NCBI GenBank assembly: GCA_027295155.1
Contig: JAPULH010000043.1
Span: forward strand, 1-35,954
DNA length: 35,954 bases
Direction of reading: 5' to 3'
From: Gemmatimonadota bacterium
GTDB lineage: Bacteria; Gemmatimonadota; Gemmatimonadetes; Palauibacterales; Palauibacteraceae
Made by a program: the position numbers and the translations under genes
Notes under the pieces: model-generated
What the model was told of the DNA's origin: nothing
The model's database searches: none
Seen by the model: only the letters and a program-made list of their open reading frames with translations
In this document: positions 1 through 8,715 of the stretch, in pieces
Position numbering within the stretch: position 1 is the first letter of the stretch
Layout of the letters: every line of letters starts with the position of its first letter

Positions 1-960
1 GCGGATGTATTCGGCGATCTCGCTGCCCATTTCCTCGAGCGCGAAGTGGCCCGTATCCAGAAGGTGGAGCTCCAAGTTCGTGAGATCGCGCTGGTAGGGG
101 TGGGCCCCTTCGGCCGGGAAGATGTAGTCGTTCTGGCCCCAGACGATGAGCGTCGGCGGCTGGTAGGTCCGGAAGTATTCCTGCCACTCCGGGTACAGGG
201 GCGGGTTGCTGCCGTAGCTGTAGAAGAGCGCCAGCTGAATCTCGTTGTTGCCAGGGCGATCCAGAAGCGGCTGAACGTGATGCCAGGTATCCGGGCTGAT
301 CTTCGATGAATCACGGATCCCGTGCAGATACTGCCACTTCGTCGTCTCTAGCGTGAGGAAGCCGAGCAACGGCTCCGCGTTTTCCGGCGTCCTGTCTGCC
401 CAATACGCCTTCAGCGGCTCCCAGAACTCCAGCAGTCCTTCGTCATAGGCGTTGCCATTCTGAATGATGAGCGCCTGTACGCGCTCAGGATGCTTCGCCG
501 CCAGACGAAAACCCACCGGAGCTCCGTAGTCCTGCAGGTAGATGCTGTACGAGTCCAGGGCGAGCCGTTCGGTGAACGCCTCCACGATCTCTGCAAGCCG
601 GTCGAAGCTGTAGTTGAACTCGTCAACCGACGGCATCGAGCTGTAGCCGTAACCGGGATAGTCGGGCGCGATGAGGTGATAGCTGTCCGCGAGGGCGGGT
701 ATGAGATCGCGAAACATGTGCGAGGACGTCGGGAAGCCATGCAGGAGAAGAATGGTCGGGTTCTCTCGTGAACCAGCCTCGCGGTAAAAGATCTCCATGC
801 CGTCGATCTCGGTGGTTCGGTAGTATGCCCGCTGGGGCGCTTGCGCCGACGCGGCGGTCTCCCCCTCTCCCTCCTGCAATACCGTGTCGGTGGCCGGAGC
901 CTGACACGCTTCGACCATCACGAAGAGCGCGAGTGCCGCCAAGAGCGTTGGCTGAGTCAT
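1..960 (-). CDS. alpha/beta hydrolase (epoxide hydrolase/haloalkane dehalogenase-like), truncated at window start
   Basis: Reading the minus strand from ATG at 960 gives [26 protein letters not shown]...[21 protein letters not shown]...[13 protein letters not shown]...[18 protein letters not shown] oxyanion motif and terminal GHFALEE are typical. No stop before position 1. Confidence 0.85.
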   Translation of the reverse strand, partial: MTQPTLLAALALFVMVEACQAPATDTVLQEGEGETAASAQAPQRAYYRTTEIDGMEIFYREAGSRENPTILLLHGFPTSSHMFRDLIPALADSYHLIAPDYPGYGYSSMPSVDEFNYSFDRLAEIVEAFTERLALDSYSIYLQDYGAPVGFRLAAKHPERVQALIIQNGNAYDEGLLEFWEPLKAYWADRTPENAEPLLGFLTLETTKWQYLHGIRDSSKISPDTWHHVQPLLDRPGNNEIQLALFYSYGSNPPLYPEWQEYFRTYQPPTLIVWGQNDYIFPAEGAHPYQRDLTNLELHLLDTGHFALEEMGSEIAEYIR

Positions 961-974
961 GGGAGCCTCCTCGG

Positions 975-1976
975 TTACCGTGAGCGTGGCACAGACGGCA
1001 ACCCGGGTGCCGGGTCAGCGTCCTGGCCGGCGGCTTTCTCCAGGCTGATCGTCAACTCGTACTCCGCCTTCCCCCCGCGCTGCGCCTCCACCCTGGTCAG
1101 GAAGACCCGGACCGTGTACTCGCCCGTCCTCGGCAGCCGCGCTGACCAGGTGCGCTCGCCGGACCGGCTCGAGTCGAACACGTTCTGCCCCTTGAACTGC
1201 ACGACGAAGTGGGCGAAGCGGCTTCCCGTATCCATCCGCACCGACATCGTCTGGCCCTCTTCCGCTTCGATCAGGTAGTTCCGGACCTCGCGGGCGGCCA
1301 CCCGGCCTCCGAGAGTCGTGGGCGCCTCGCCGGCAAGGAGCTCGACCTGCACGGGCCCCGAGCCAGCCAGCGCGGCTGCCGAGGCTTGTTCGTCCCCCGC
1401 GATCAGCGCGCGGAGCGCCGTCGCATGCCGACGCACCGCGGACTCCTCGTATCCGTCGAGCTCGACCGGCTCTGCGTTGAGCGTCTTCTCGTGCGCGGAG
1501 AGCCGACCTTGCTCATCAAAATAAAGGCGCAGAACGATCGCGTCGGTAGTCGGGGGGGCGCCCGGGTTTCGGGTCCGGGCGAGCTTGCCCTCGACGTAAT
1601 AAAAGAGGCTGTCGCCGGCGAAGTAGTACTCGTTGTCCGAGTAGCCGTAGTCGCCCATGTCGAGCCGCTCTCGGATGAGCACCAGAGAGTCGCCGCGGAG
1701 GTACGCGGTGAACGTCGAGGTCGCGTCGCCCGCCTTCCGGCGGCCTTCGAGGGCCTCGTAAGAGGCAAGCTCTGCCTCGATCGCCTCTACCCTCCGGCGT
1801 GCTCTCCTCTCCTGGTCGATGAGGTCAGCGCTCGCCCTCGTCCTGGCCCCTGTGTCGGAGCCGACCGTCCGGCCCTCTGCGCCCGACTCGGCCGCTCCGT
1901 CGCCCCCTCCGCGCCCACAGGCCCCCAGTGTGGTGGCCAGCGCGACCACCGCCAGGGCAATCCACCGCGGCCGCAT
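975..1976 (-). CDS. lipoprotein with C-terminal lysozyme-inhibitor-like (PliG/PliI-type) beta domain
   Basis: Start [21 protein letters not shown] (lipobox LGAC). C-terminus [15 protein letters not shown]...[35 protein letters not shown] resembles the GQTM...LP.sGdYtvrVyl...A.rgg.a.YtL pattern. Confidence 0.6.
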   Translation of the reverse strand: MRPRWIALAVVALATTLGACGRGGGDGAAESGAEGRTVGSDTGARTRASADLIDQERRARRRVEAIEAELASYEALEGRRKAGDATSTFTAYLRGDSLVLIRERLDMGDYGYSDNEYYFAGDSLFYYVEGKLARTRNPGAPPTTDAIVLRLYFDEQGRLSAHEKTLNAEPVELDGYEESAVRRHATALRALIAGDEQASAAALAGSGPVQVELLAGEAPTTLGGRVAAREVRNYLIEAEEGQTMSVRMDTGSRFAHFVVQFKGQNVFDSSRSGERTWSARLPRTGEYTVRVFLTRVEAQRGGKAEYELTISLEKAAGQDADPAPGLPSVPRSR

Positions 1977-1990
1977 CGACGCCGAGAGCG

Positions 1991-2365
1991 TCACTCGCTC
2001 AGCGGATGCTGCAGAATCAGGTGCTCCTGCACGATCCGTCCACCGATCAGATGTTCCTCGATGATTCGCTCCAGGACGGGCGGATGACATCCGTGATACC
2101 AGGCGCCCTCCGGATACACGACGGCGATCGGGCCGCCCTCGCAGATCCGCAGGCAGTTCGCCTTCGTGCGATACACGCCTCCCTGCTCGGAGAGCCCCAG
2201 CTCCCTGAGTCGACTCTTCAGATAACCCCAGGCGACCAGCGAAGCGTCGCGGTCGCAGCAATTCGGCGTGGTCTGGTCGCAGCAAAGGAAGATGTGGCGC
2301 CCGGCGGCGGTCACGCCCTTTTGCCGTGCGATCTCGCGCAGCCGGTCGTCGCGCGCCCGATTCAA
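1991..2365 (-). CDS. thioredoxin-like [2Fe-2S] ferredoxin-family protein
   Basis: [15 protein letters not shown]...[10 protein letters not shown]...[30 protein letters not shown](x)nC...C(x)3C pattern of the thioredoxin-like 2Fe-2S family; TTG start. Confidence 0.8.
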   Translation of the reverse strand: MNRARDDRLREIARQKGVTAAGRHIFLCCDQTTPNCCDRDASLVAWGYLKSRLRELGLSEQGGVYRTKANCLRICEGGPIAVVYPEGAWYHGCHPPVLERIIEEHLIGGRIVQEHLILQHPLSE

Positions 2366-2387
2366 GAACCCTCGTACGTCACGGCGC

Positions 2388-2423
2388 AGCCGGTCGTCAC
2401 GCCGGAGCCGGTCGTCACGCCGG
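2388..2423. repeat. two exact tandem copies of 18-bp AGCCGGTCGTCACGCCGG
   Basis: 2388-2405 and 2406-2423 identical by inspection. Confidence 0.95.
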
Positions 2424-3152
2424 CGGCCTCAGGCGGGCCAGATACGCGCCGGCTTCGTCGGTGAAGGCGAACTCGCACCGCCAGCCGCCGCGCTCCACGT
2501 GCGCCGCCAGCGTTTCCGCGTCAACATACAGCTCGCGGAAGGGCGCCCCGACTTCCCCTCGGTACTCGAGCCGAATCCAGGCCTCACCTGGGTAGCCGTC
2601 CGCCGGCGGCTCCGGCCACTCCCACTCCGGCGCTCCAGGAGGCGGCTCGGAAATCAGGGCTTCGCCCGAGTCCACCAGGATCTGACCGCCGGGTGCCAGC
2701 AGACGCCCCGCCCAGGCCAGGAATGGGTCGAGCTCCGCCAGAGTGCCCACCGGGCCGATTCCGTTCATCAGCATGAGCAGAGTGTCGTAGCGCTCCCCTT
2801 CCAGCTCGAACATGTCAGCGCAGCGGGCGTTCCGAACGCCGCGCTCGAGCATGATCTCGACCGCCTCCGGAAGCAACTCGACCGCCCGCACCTCCATGCC
2901 ACGCTTCTGCAGGGCCACGGTGTGCACACCGGTGCCCGCCCCCGCGTCCAGCACCCGGCCCCGGCAGAGCTCCAGCGCCATGCGCTCGAACGGGAAGAAG
3001 TCGTCCGGCTCCCGGAAGAACACCGCCACGGGCAGCTCGTCGCACTCGCCGAGGCTGCTGTGGGTGATCATCACCGCGTGGTGGTCGCCCTCATGGTAAT
3101 CGCGGAGCGCACGGGCATGTGGGGCGAGAGGTGCTGGATCCCGGGCGTTCAT
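2415..3152 (-). CDS. class I SAM-dependent methyltransferase
   Basis: [32 protein letters not shown]...[38 protein letters not shown]: glycine-rich motif I. Confidence 0.85.
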   Translation of the reverse strand: MNARDPAPLAPHARALRDYHEGDHHAVMITHSSLGECDELPVAVFFREPDDFFPFERMALELCRGRVLDAGAGTGVHTVALQKRGMEVRAVELLPEAVEIMLERGVRNARCADMFELEGERYDTLLMLMNGIGPVGTLAELDPFLAWAGRLLAPGGQILVDSGEALISEPPPGAPEWEWPEPPADGYPGEAWIRLEYRGEVGAPFRELYVDAETLAAHVERGGWRCEFAFTDEAGAYLARLRPPA

Positions 3153-3177
3153 GCCGGATGGCGAGCGTGGCTCCCTG

Positions 3178-3217
3178 CTCTCCGTGTCACCGCCTCTCCG
3201 CCTCTCCGTGTCACCAC
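3178..3217. repeat. short minisatellite CTCTCCG(C/TGTCACC)
   Basis: CTCTCCGTGTCACCGC-CTCTCCGC-CTCTCCGTGTCACCAC, between the methyltransferase start and DUF2461 stop. Confidence 0.8.
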
Positions 3218-3888
3218 GCCACTCCGACCGCCTCACACAGCCACTTCTGGAAGGGCACGGCGGCGCGGCACATCGCGGTGAACTCGCCCAGGAAGTCCGG
3301 ACCGGTGATCGTCTTCTGGCCTACCGTCATCACTCCGATGAAGTCCTTCCGCCGCAGGTCCTCGATCATCGGGTGGCCGGGGTCGAAGCCGCGCGGATGC
3401 GTCTTGAGCGAGTCGCCCTCCAGATCGAAGGTCTCGCGGAAACGCTTCGCGTTCTTCGCCCGCTTCCACTTCGCGGGATCCTCGGCGATCGCCTCGCGGA
3501 TCTTGAGCAGCGACTTCGAGTCGGGGCGCCAGATCCCGCACCCCACAAAGCTCCGTCCGGGCTCGATGTGCAGGTAGAAGCCGGGCGCATGCACGTCGCT
3601 GCCACACGCCGCGTGGCGGAACTGGATGCCGGCGTGCGTCTTGTAGGGGCTCTTGTCCTTCGAGAAGCGCGTGTCCCGGTAGATCCGAAAGAAGGAACGC
3701 CTCCCGGCGTGGAAGTGGGGACTGATCTTCCGGAGCTTCTCATCGAAATCCTCGATGAAGCGCAGCGCGGGCTCCTTCAGATCCTTCTCATATCTGCCCT
3801 TGTTCTCCTGGAACCAGGGCCGGTTGTTGTTCTCCTTGAGCTCCTTGAGAAAGCGGAAGGTGGCGGGCGTGAAGTATCGATCGGCCAT
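3211..3888 (-). CDS. DUF2461 (TIGR02453) family protein
   Basis: MADRYFTPATFRFLKELKENNNRPWFQENKGRYE...FFRIYRDTRFSKDKSPYKTHAGIQFRH...PGFYLHIEPG: diagnostic motifs. Confidence 0.9.
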   Translation of the reverse strand: MADRYFTPATFRFLKELKENNNRPWFQENKGRYEKDLKEPALRFIEDFDEKLRKISPHFHAGRRSFFRIYRDTRFSKDKSPYKTHAGIQFRHAACGSDVHAPGFYLHIEPGRSFVGCGIWRPDSKSLLKIREAIAEDPAKWKRAKNAKRFRETFDLEGDSLKTHPRGFDPGHPMIEDLRRKDFIGVMTVGQKTITGPDFLGEFTAMCRAAVPFQKWLCEAVGVAW

Positions 3889-3964
3889 GGTTCATCCTAC
3901 TCGACAGCGACAAGGGCGAACAGCGGACGCCGTCCCGGATAGGCCGGGCCGCCGGAGAATCGTC

Positions 3965-4213
3965 CTACTCTGGCCCCCGCCACTTGAACGCCTCGAACAC
4001 GGTGCGGCAGGCGTTGCAGTAGTACTGCGTGACGGAGAGGGAACTGCCGAACGTCGAGAACTGCTCGCTGTTTCGACTGCCGCAGAACGGGCACTCGATC
4101 GCGGCGGGAAGCTCTTCGGTATGGAGCGGGGTGTTCAGCTCGGACGCGCCAGAAGCGGGCGTGCCCGCCTTCTTCCGGCTTCCGCCGTCCTCATCGCGGC
4201 CGTCTTCCGGCAT
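3965..4213 (-). CDS. stand-alone PaaD-type C-terminal zinc ribbon protein (82 aa)
   Basis: MPEDGRDEDGG...IECPFCGSRNSEQFSTFGSSLSVTQYYCNACRTVFEAFKWRGPE: CPxCGS..tE..s.FGs....YrCraC..pFdyFK pattern of the PaaD C-terminus; ATG overlaps the paaC stop (TGATG). Confidence 0.75.
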   Translation of the reverse strand: MPEDGRDEDGGSRKKAGTPASGASELNTPLHTEELPAAIECPFCGSRNSEQFSTFGSSLSVTQYYCNACRTVFEAFKWRGPE

Positions 4214-5058
4214 CAGTCCATCAGCAGCGGTCGGTTCTTGTCGCCGCGCACGCGAGCGAGCATCTCGGCGTCGGGCCCGCCCCGCGCTGCCCGGCGCACG
4301 TCCGGATCCCAGCCGTCCCACGACGGCTCGACCCGGCTAAGCCACACGCCCGAGCCTCCGCCATCCAGCTCGGCGAGCTCGAGCCGCGCGAGCTCGACCA
4401 CGGGGCCGACCCGCTCCAGCCAGCGGGCCCGCAGGCCGGCCGCGTCCCTGTCCGTGATCCCGGCCTCGTACAGCGCACGGCCGGCCTCGTCACCGTCCGG
4501 GCCGAACCACCGCAGGCACGCCTCCCAGACCGGACGGAACGAGCGCCGGAGCGCCTCGCGTCCCGCGTCCGTGCCGCCGAGCCGGGTCACCCAACCGCGA
4601 CCGTGCTCGAAGTGGAAACGCTCCTCGTCGAGCAGTTTGCTCACCTTGTAGTGCACCGGCTCGAACCGGCTCTCCGCCATCGCCTCGAACTGGACCGACA
4701 GGGCCGTGTCGAGCAGCAGGTTCAGCGCGAGCAGGTCCGGCCACTCTCCGGCAGGAGCGTCCAGAAGCTCCATGGCCCGGTACTCGGAGGCCTCCCGCTC
4801 GTGCTCCAGCTGATTCGCCTCGTACCCGAAGTCGCGGAGCATCGCGTACAGGATGCGGCCGTGACCCCACTCGTCCTGCGCCATCGCGGAGCAGGCGATC
4901 CCCGCCTCGAGCGCGGGCGCTCCGAGGAGCCAGTCGGAGTAGCGCATCCCGAGGAGGCGCTTGTTGTCCGCCAGCACGATCAGCAAGGAGCCGAGGTGGT
5001 CCCGCACGTCGTCCGGCAGGTCGGCCGGCTTCGCGTATCCCTTCCTCCCCTCCGTCAC
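4213..5058 (-). CDS. paaC: PaaC-like subunit of phenylacetyl-CoA epoxidase-type multicomponent oxygenase
   Basis: DNKRLLGMRYSDWLLGAPALEAGIACSAMAQDEWGHGRILY...LLLDTALSVQFEAMAES...VSKLLDEERFHFEHGRGWVTRLGG: PF05138-like ferritin fold. Confidence 0.8.
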   Translation of the reverse strand: MTEGRKGYAKPADLPDDVRDHLGSLLIVLADNKRLLGMRYSDWLLGAPALEAGIACSAMAQDEWGHGRILYAMLRDFGYEANQLEHEREASEYRAMELLDAPAGEWPDLLALNLLLDTALSVQFEAMAESRFEPVHYKVSKLLDEERFHFEHGRGWVTRLGGTDAGREALRRSFRPVWEACLRWFGPDGDEAGRALYEAGITDRDAAGLRARWLERVGPVVELARLELAELDGGGSGVWLSRVEPSWDGWDPDVRRAARGGPDAEMLARVRGDKNRPLLMD

Positions 5059-5084
5059 CGCTCAGCCTCCGATCGCAGGGCGCT

Positions 5085-5318
5085 TCAAGTCAGCGCCTCT
5101 TCCGACGGGTGGAGCGTGAACGGCTGCTCCGCTCGGTTGACGCAGTGGAACGCGTCCCGCGGCGCCACGATCATCTCGAACCACTTCGCCTCGTCGTACG
5201 TCTGCCACGCGTAGACCCGGCCCAGGTCCGAGCTCGGCGCCTCCACGCAGCCGATGTGCTCGAATCGGTCAGCCCGCTGGCGGCGGGCGAACACCTCGTA
5301 TAGCTGAAGCTTACCCAT
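5085..5318 (-). CDS. paaB: PaaB-like subunit
   Basis: MGKLQLYEVFARRQRADRFEHIGCVEAPSSDLGRVYAWQTYDEAKWFEMIVAPRDAF: LYEVFxR...HxG.v.A...Ar..Y motif; position between paaD and paaC. Confidence 0.75.
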   Translation of the reverse strand: MGKLQLYEVFARRQRADRFEHIGCVEAPSSDLGRVYAWQTYDEAKWFEMIVAPRDAFHCVNRAEQPFTLHPSEEALT

Positions 5319-5342
5319 CAGGAGCCTCTCGCGCCTTTCTTA

Positions 5343-5813
5343 TCATCCGATGATGGCGATCCCCGCGTCCTGGAGGATCTCGCGCCCGCGGTCGCTGATC
5401 CGGGACGTCGTCCACGGCGGATCCCACACCTCCTCGACCTTCACCTCGCTGACCTCCGGCAGCTCCAGCAGACGCTCCCGGATGTCCCACTTGATGAAGT
5501 CCGTGCACGGGCAGGCGGTCGCCGTGAACGTGAGCCGGACCGCGACCTCCCCGCTCCGCTCGTGCGCGGAGATCCCATAGATCAGCCCCAGGTCGACGAG
5601 CGAGATAAGGAACTCGGGATCCGAGACCTCGTAGAGCGCCCGCCGGCACTTCTCCGCCAGGTCCGCGGGCGGCTCCGTCCACTCGGGCGGGGAGGGGAGG
5701 ACTTGTCCCTCACCCCGGCTGTCCGCCAGCACCGCGGCGAAGTTCATCCCCTCCTCGAGGGTTGCGGTGCGGCGTGGATCACCCCTTCCGCGCTCCAGCT
5801 GGACGAGCGTCAT
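5343..5813 (-). CDS. paaD: MIP18/DUF59-domain protein, PaaD N-terminal domain equivalent
   Basis: CRRALYEVSDPEFLISLVDLGLIYGISAHERSGEVAVRLTFTATACPCTDFIKWDIRERLLELPEVSEVKVEEVWDPPWTTSRISDRGREIL: DPEx...DLGLI, T.T.CP, W.PPWt..ris. No zinc ribbon at the C-terminus. Confidence 0.8.
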   Translation of the reverse strand: MTLVQLERGRGDPRRTATLEEGMNFAAVLADSRGEGQVLPSPPEWTEPPADLAEKCRRALYEVSDPEFLISLVDLGLIYGISAHERSGEVAVRLTFTATACPCTDFIKWDIRERLLELPEVSEVKVEEVWDPPWTTSRISDRGREILQDAGIAIIG

Positions 5814-5826
5814 TCGACCGTCTCCC

Positions 5827-6765
5827 TCACGCCGCGAGCATCTTCTCGACGGAAAGACGACTCCTGCGCACCGACTCGACGAACTCCTCGTTCATCGGCC
5901 CGCGGGCACGCCAGCGATCCCACACCTGGTCCCACGTGATCGGCTCGTCGAAGAGCCACCGCTTCGCGCCGGGATCGTACTGGACCGGGAACTCGAACTC
6001 GAGCTCGATCTGCTCGGTATCCGGGTTCATGTGCGCCGGGACGTCGATGGCCAGCTCGTCGCACAGCGGCACCACCGCCTTCAGCCACGTCTGCCGCAGC
6101 TGGTCGTTCGTCATCCCCTTGAGCTTGAAGTCGAGCTGCGCGTTGTGGTGCTTCTTCTCGTCGGGCATGCCGAACCACTCGACGCCCATCGGGAACATCC
6201 AGTCGACGGCGTGCTGAACCATGTCGCGTGCCTCACCACCGGCCTCGCACAGTCGCCTCATCCACACCTCGCCGTGCCGAAGGTGGAAGTTCTCCTCCAT
6301 CCCCACCTTCACCAGCCCGCGCTTTAGCGGCCCGTAGCTGGTGTGCCGGTGCACGTCGCCGAGGAGCGTGATCCCCGCCCGGTCGTACAGGCCGTTGGCC
6401 GTCACCAGCTCCGCCCAGTTCACCAGCGGCTGATCGAAGCCGTACGGGTTCTTGAACCTCGCCGGCGGCCTCTCGTAGAGCAGCTCGTCGCGGCTCACGC
6501 CGAGGTCCTCGAGCAGGCGGTACGCGATGTTGGCGTGGCCCAGCTCGTCCTGGATGATCGCCGTCGCCGAGACCATCGTGTTCGTGGAAGGCGCGTCCTT
6601 GGCCGCCATGAAGTAGGCGGGCGCGCTCATGAGCTCGGTGTCGCCCTGAACGGTGAGCTGCCCGATAAGCGCCTTCTTGTACGTCTCGGTCATGTCGGCT
6701 TCGGACTCGACGATGAAGCCCTCCTGGACCTTCCGCATCAGCTCTTCGTCGGTAAACCTCGCCAT
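5827..6765 (-). CDS. paaA: PaaA-like catalytic subunit of 1,2-phenylacetyl-CoA epoxidase-type oxygenase
   Basis: MARFTDEELMRKVQEGFIVES...IIQDELGHANIAYRLLEDLG...MEENFHLRHGEVWMRRL: two ExxH motifs; AAGGAG six bases before the ATG at 6765. Confidence 0.85.
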   Translation of the reverse strand: MARFTDEELMRKVQEGFIVESEADMTETYKKALIGQLTVQGDTELMSAPAYFMAAKDAPSTNTMVSATAIIQDELGHANIAYRLLEDLGVSRDELLYERPPARFKNPYGFDQPLVNWAELVTANGLYDRAGITLLGDVHRHTSYGPLKRGLVKVGMEENFHLRHGEVWMRRLCEAGGEARDMVQHAVDWMFPMGVEWFGMPDEKKHHNAQLDFKLKGMTNDQLRQTWLKAVVPLCDELAIDVPAHMNPDTEQIELEFEFPVQYDPGAKRWLFDEPITWDQVWDRWRARGPMNEEFVESVRRSRLSVEKMLAA

Positions 6766-6872
6766 CCCTGTCTCCTTCTGAGTTTCCATCCGGTGTCGCT
6801 GCCGTGAAGCGGGCCCTACAATCTACCCGCTGGACGCGCACGCTCAAAGATCGCCGGCGCCGCAGGTCGTGT

Positions 6873-8546
6873 CTATTCGGCCTCCATGAACGGGTACCTG
6901 TACTCCGTGGGCGGCACCAACGTCTCCTTGATCGTTCGCGGCGAGACCCAGCGGATCAGGTTGAGCCAGGAGCCGGCCTTGTCGTTGGTGCCGCTCGCCC
7001 GGCCGCCGCCGAACGGCTGCTGGCCGACCACGGCTCCCGTCGGCTTGTCGTTGACGTAGAAGTTGCCGGCGGAGTGCCGCAGGGCGGCCATGGCCTCCCG
7101 GACCGCAGCTCTCTCCGTGGCGAAGACCGCGCCGGTCAGGGCATAGGGAGACGTTTCATCGACGAGCCGAAGGGTCTCCAACCACCGCTTCGCGGGATAC
7201 ACGTGGATCGTCACGACCGGCCCGAAGACCTCCTCGCACATCAGGCGGCTTCTCGGATCCTCGCTGAGAACGACCGTCGGATCGATAAAGTAGCCCACCT
7301 CATCCGAGCAGCCTCCGCCCGCCAGGATCTCCAGTTCTTCCGCCGACCTGGCGCGCTCCACGTACGCGCAGATGCTCTCGAAAGCGGGCCGGTCGATCAC
7401 CGCCCCCATGAAGTTTCGGAAATCGGTCGGGTCGCCGACCCGAATCTCGTCGAGCATCTCGAGCAGGTGAGTGCGGACATCCGGCCAGAGGTCGTCGGGC
7501 ACGTATACGCGCGATGCCGCGCTGCACTTCTGGCCCTGGTACTCGAAGCCTCCCCGGACGATCGCCACGGCTAGAGCCCTGGGATCCGCGCTCGAGTGCG
7601 CTACGATGAAGTTCTTCCCTCCTGTCTCTCCCACGATCCGCGGGTAGGACCGGTAGCTCTGCAGGTTGGAGGCGACCCCCTTCCAGAGCTGCTGGAAGAC
7701 AGCCGTCGAGCCGGTGAAGTGGATCCCGGCCAGCTCCCGGCTCGACATGAACACATCGCTGGTCGCCGACGATCTGCCCGGCAGGAAGGTGATCACACCG
7801 GGAGGAAGCCCCGCCTCCTCCAGCAGTCGCATGATGTAGTAGGCGCTGTACACGGCCGAAGAGGCCGGCTTCCAGATCGACACGCACCCCATGACCGCGG
7901 GCGCCGTCGGAAGGTTTCCGGCGATCGACGTGAAGTTGAAGGGCGTGATGGCCCACACAAACCCTTCGAGCGGCCGGTAGTCGGGCCGGTTCCACACGCC
8001 GGCGGCGGACGCCGGTTGCTCCTCATAGAGGCGGCTCGCAAAGTGGACATTGAACCGCCAGAAGTCGATGAGCTCGCAGGCGCTGTCGATCTCCGCCTGG
8101 TGAGCTGTCTTGCTCTGGCCCAGCATCGTGGCCGCGTTCACGGTGTCCCGCCACGGGCCTGCGAGCAGCTCCGCCGCCCGCAGGAAGACGGCGGCCCGAT
8201 CCTCGAAGCTCCAGCTCGCCCATTCTCGCCAGCCGTCGGCGGACGCAGCGATTGCCCGCTCCGCCTCGGCCGCACCCGCTTTGTGCCAGGTCGCCAGCAC
8301 GTGCCCGTGGTCGTGCGGCATGACCATCTCGGCGGTCTCGCCGGTTCGCACCTCCTCGCCACCGATGATCAGCGGGATCTCGATCGTCTCGCCCCTCATC
8401 TCGACGAGGCGAGCCTTCAGGGCGTCTCGCTCGGCCGACCCCGGCGCGTATCCGAGCGTCGGTTCGTTGACGGGTACGGGCGGCCTTGCGCCTCCCGTCA
8501 CCGACTGTGTGGCCGCTTCCGAATGGCTCCGCTCTCCCGCATCCAT
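6873..8546 (-). CDS. pruA: L-glutamate gamma-semialdehyde (1-pyrroline-5-carboxylate) dehydrogenase
   Basis: ITPFNFTSIAGNLPTAPAVMGC, ETGGKNFIVAHSSAD, GGFEYQGQKCSAASRVYVP, NFYVNDKPTGAVVGQQPFGGGRASGTNDKAGS. Confidence 0.93.
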   Translation of the reverse strand: MDAGERSHSEAATQSVTGGARPPVPVNEPTLGYAPGSAERDALKARLVEMRGETIEIPLIIGGEEVRTGETAEMVMPHDHGHVLATWHKAGAAEAERAIAASADGWREWASWSFEDRAAVFLRAAELLAGPWRDTVNAATMLGQSKTAHQAEIDSACELIDFWRFNVHFASRLYEEQPASAAGVWNRPDYRPLEGFVWAITPFNFTSIAGNLPTAPAVMGCVSIWKPASSAVYSAYYIMRLLEEAGLPPGVITFLPGRSSATSDVFMSSRELAGIHFTGSTAVFQQLWKGVASNLQSYRSYPRIVGETGGKNFIVAHSSADPRALAVAIVRGGFEYQGQKCSAASRVYVPDDLWPDVRTHLLEMLDEIRVGDPTDFRNFMGAVIDRPAFESICAYVERARSAEELEILAGGGCSDEVGYFIDPTVVLSEDPRSRLMCEEVFGPVVTIHVYPAKRWLETLRLVDETSPYALTGAVFATERAAVREAMAALRHSAGNFYVNDKPTGAVVGQQPFGGGRASGTNDKAGSWLNLIRWVSPRTIKETLVPPTEYRYPFMEAE

Positions 8547-8715
8547 CCTCGTCTCCTTCGGCTAACTGCCTGTATTTACTGATGATAGCCCCAGCCTGGC
8601 CCCGCGCCGGGAACCCTCGATTGTTATATGGGTCAGGAACAGCAGCGATCCCGACCGGTGACGTGCGGCAGGATCGGCCCGGACAACGTATCCACGAACC
8701 GCAGGTAGATAGAAG

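Noticed and set aside
2268-3281. 337-aa plus-strand ORF
   Set aside because: Antisense to the methyltransferase and rich in R/P/H; no domain.
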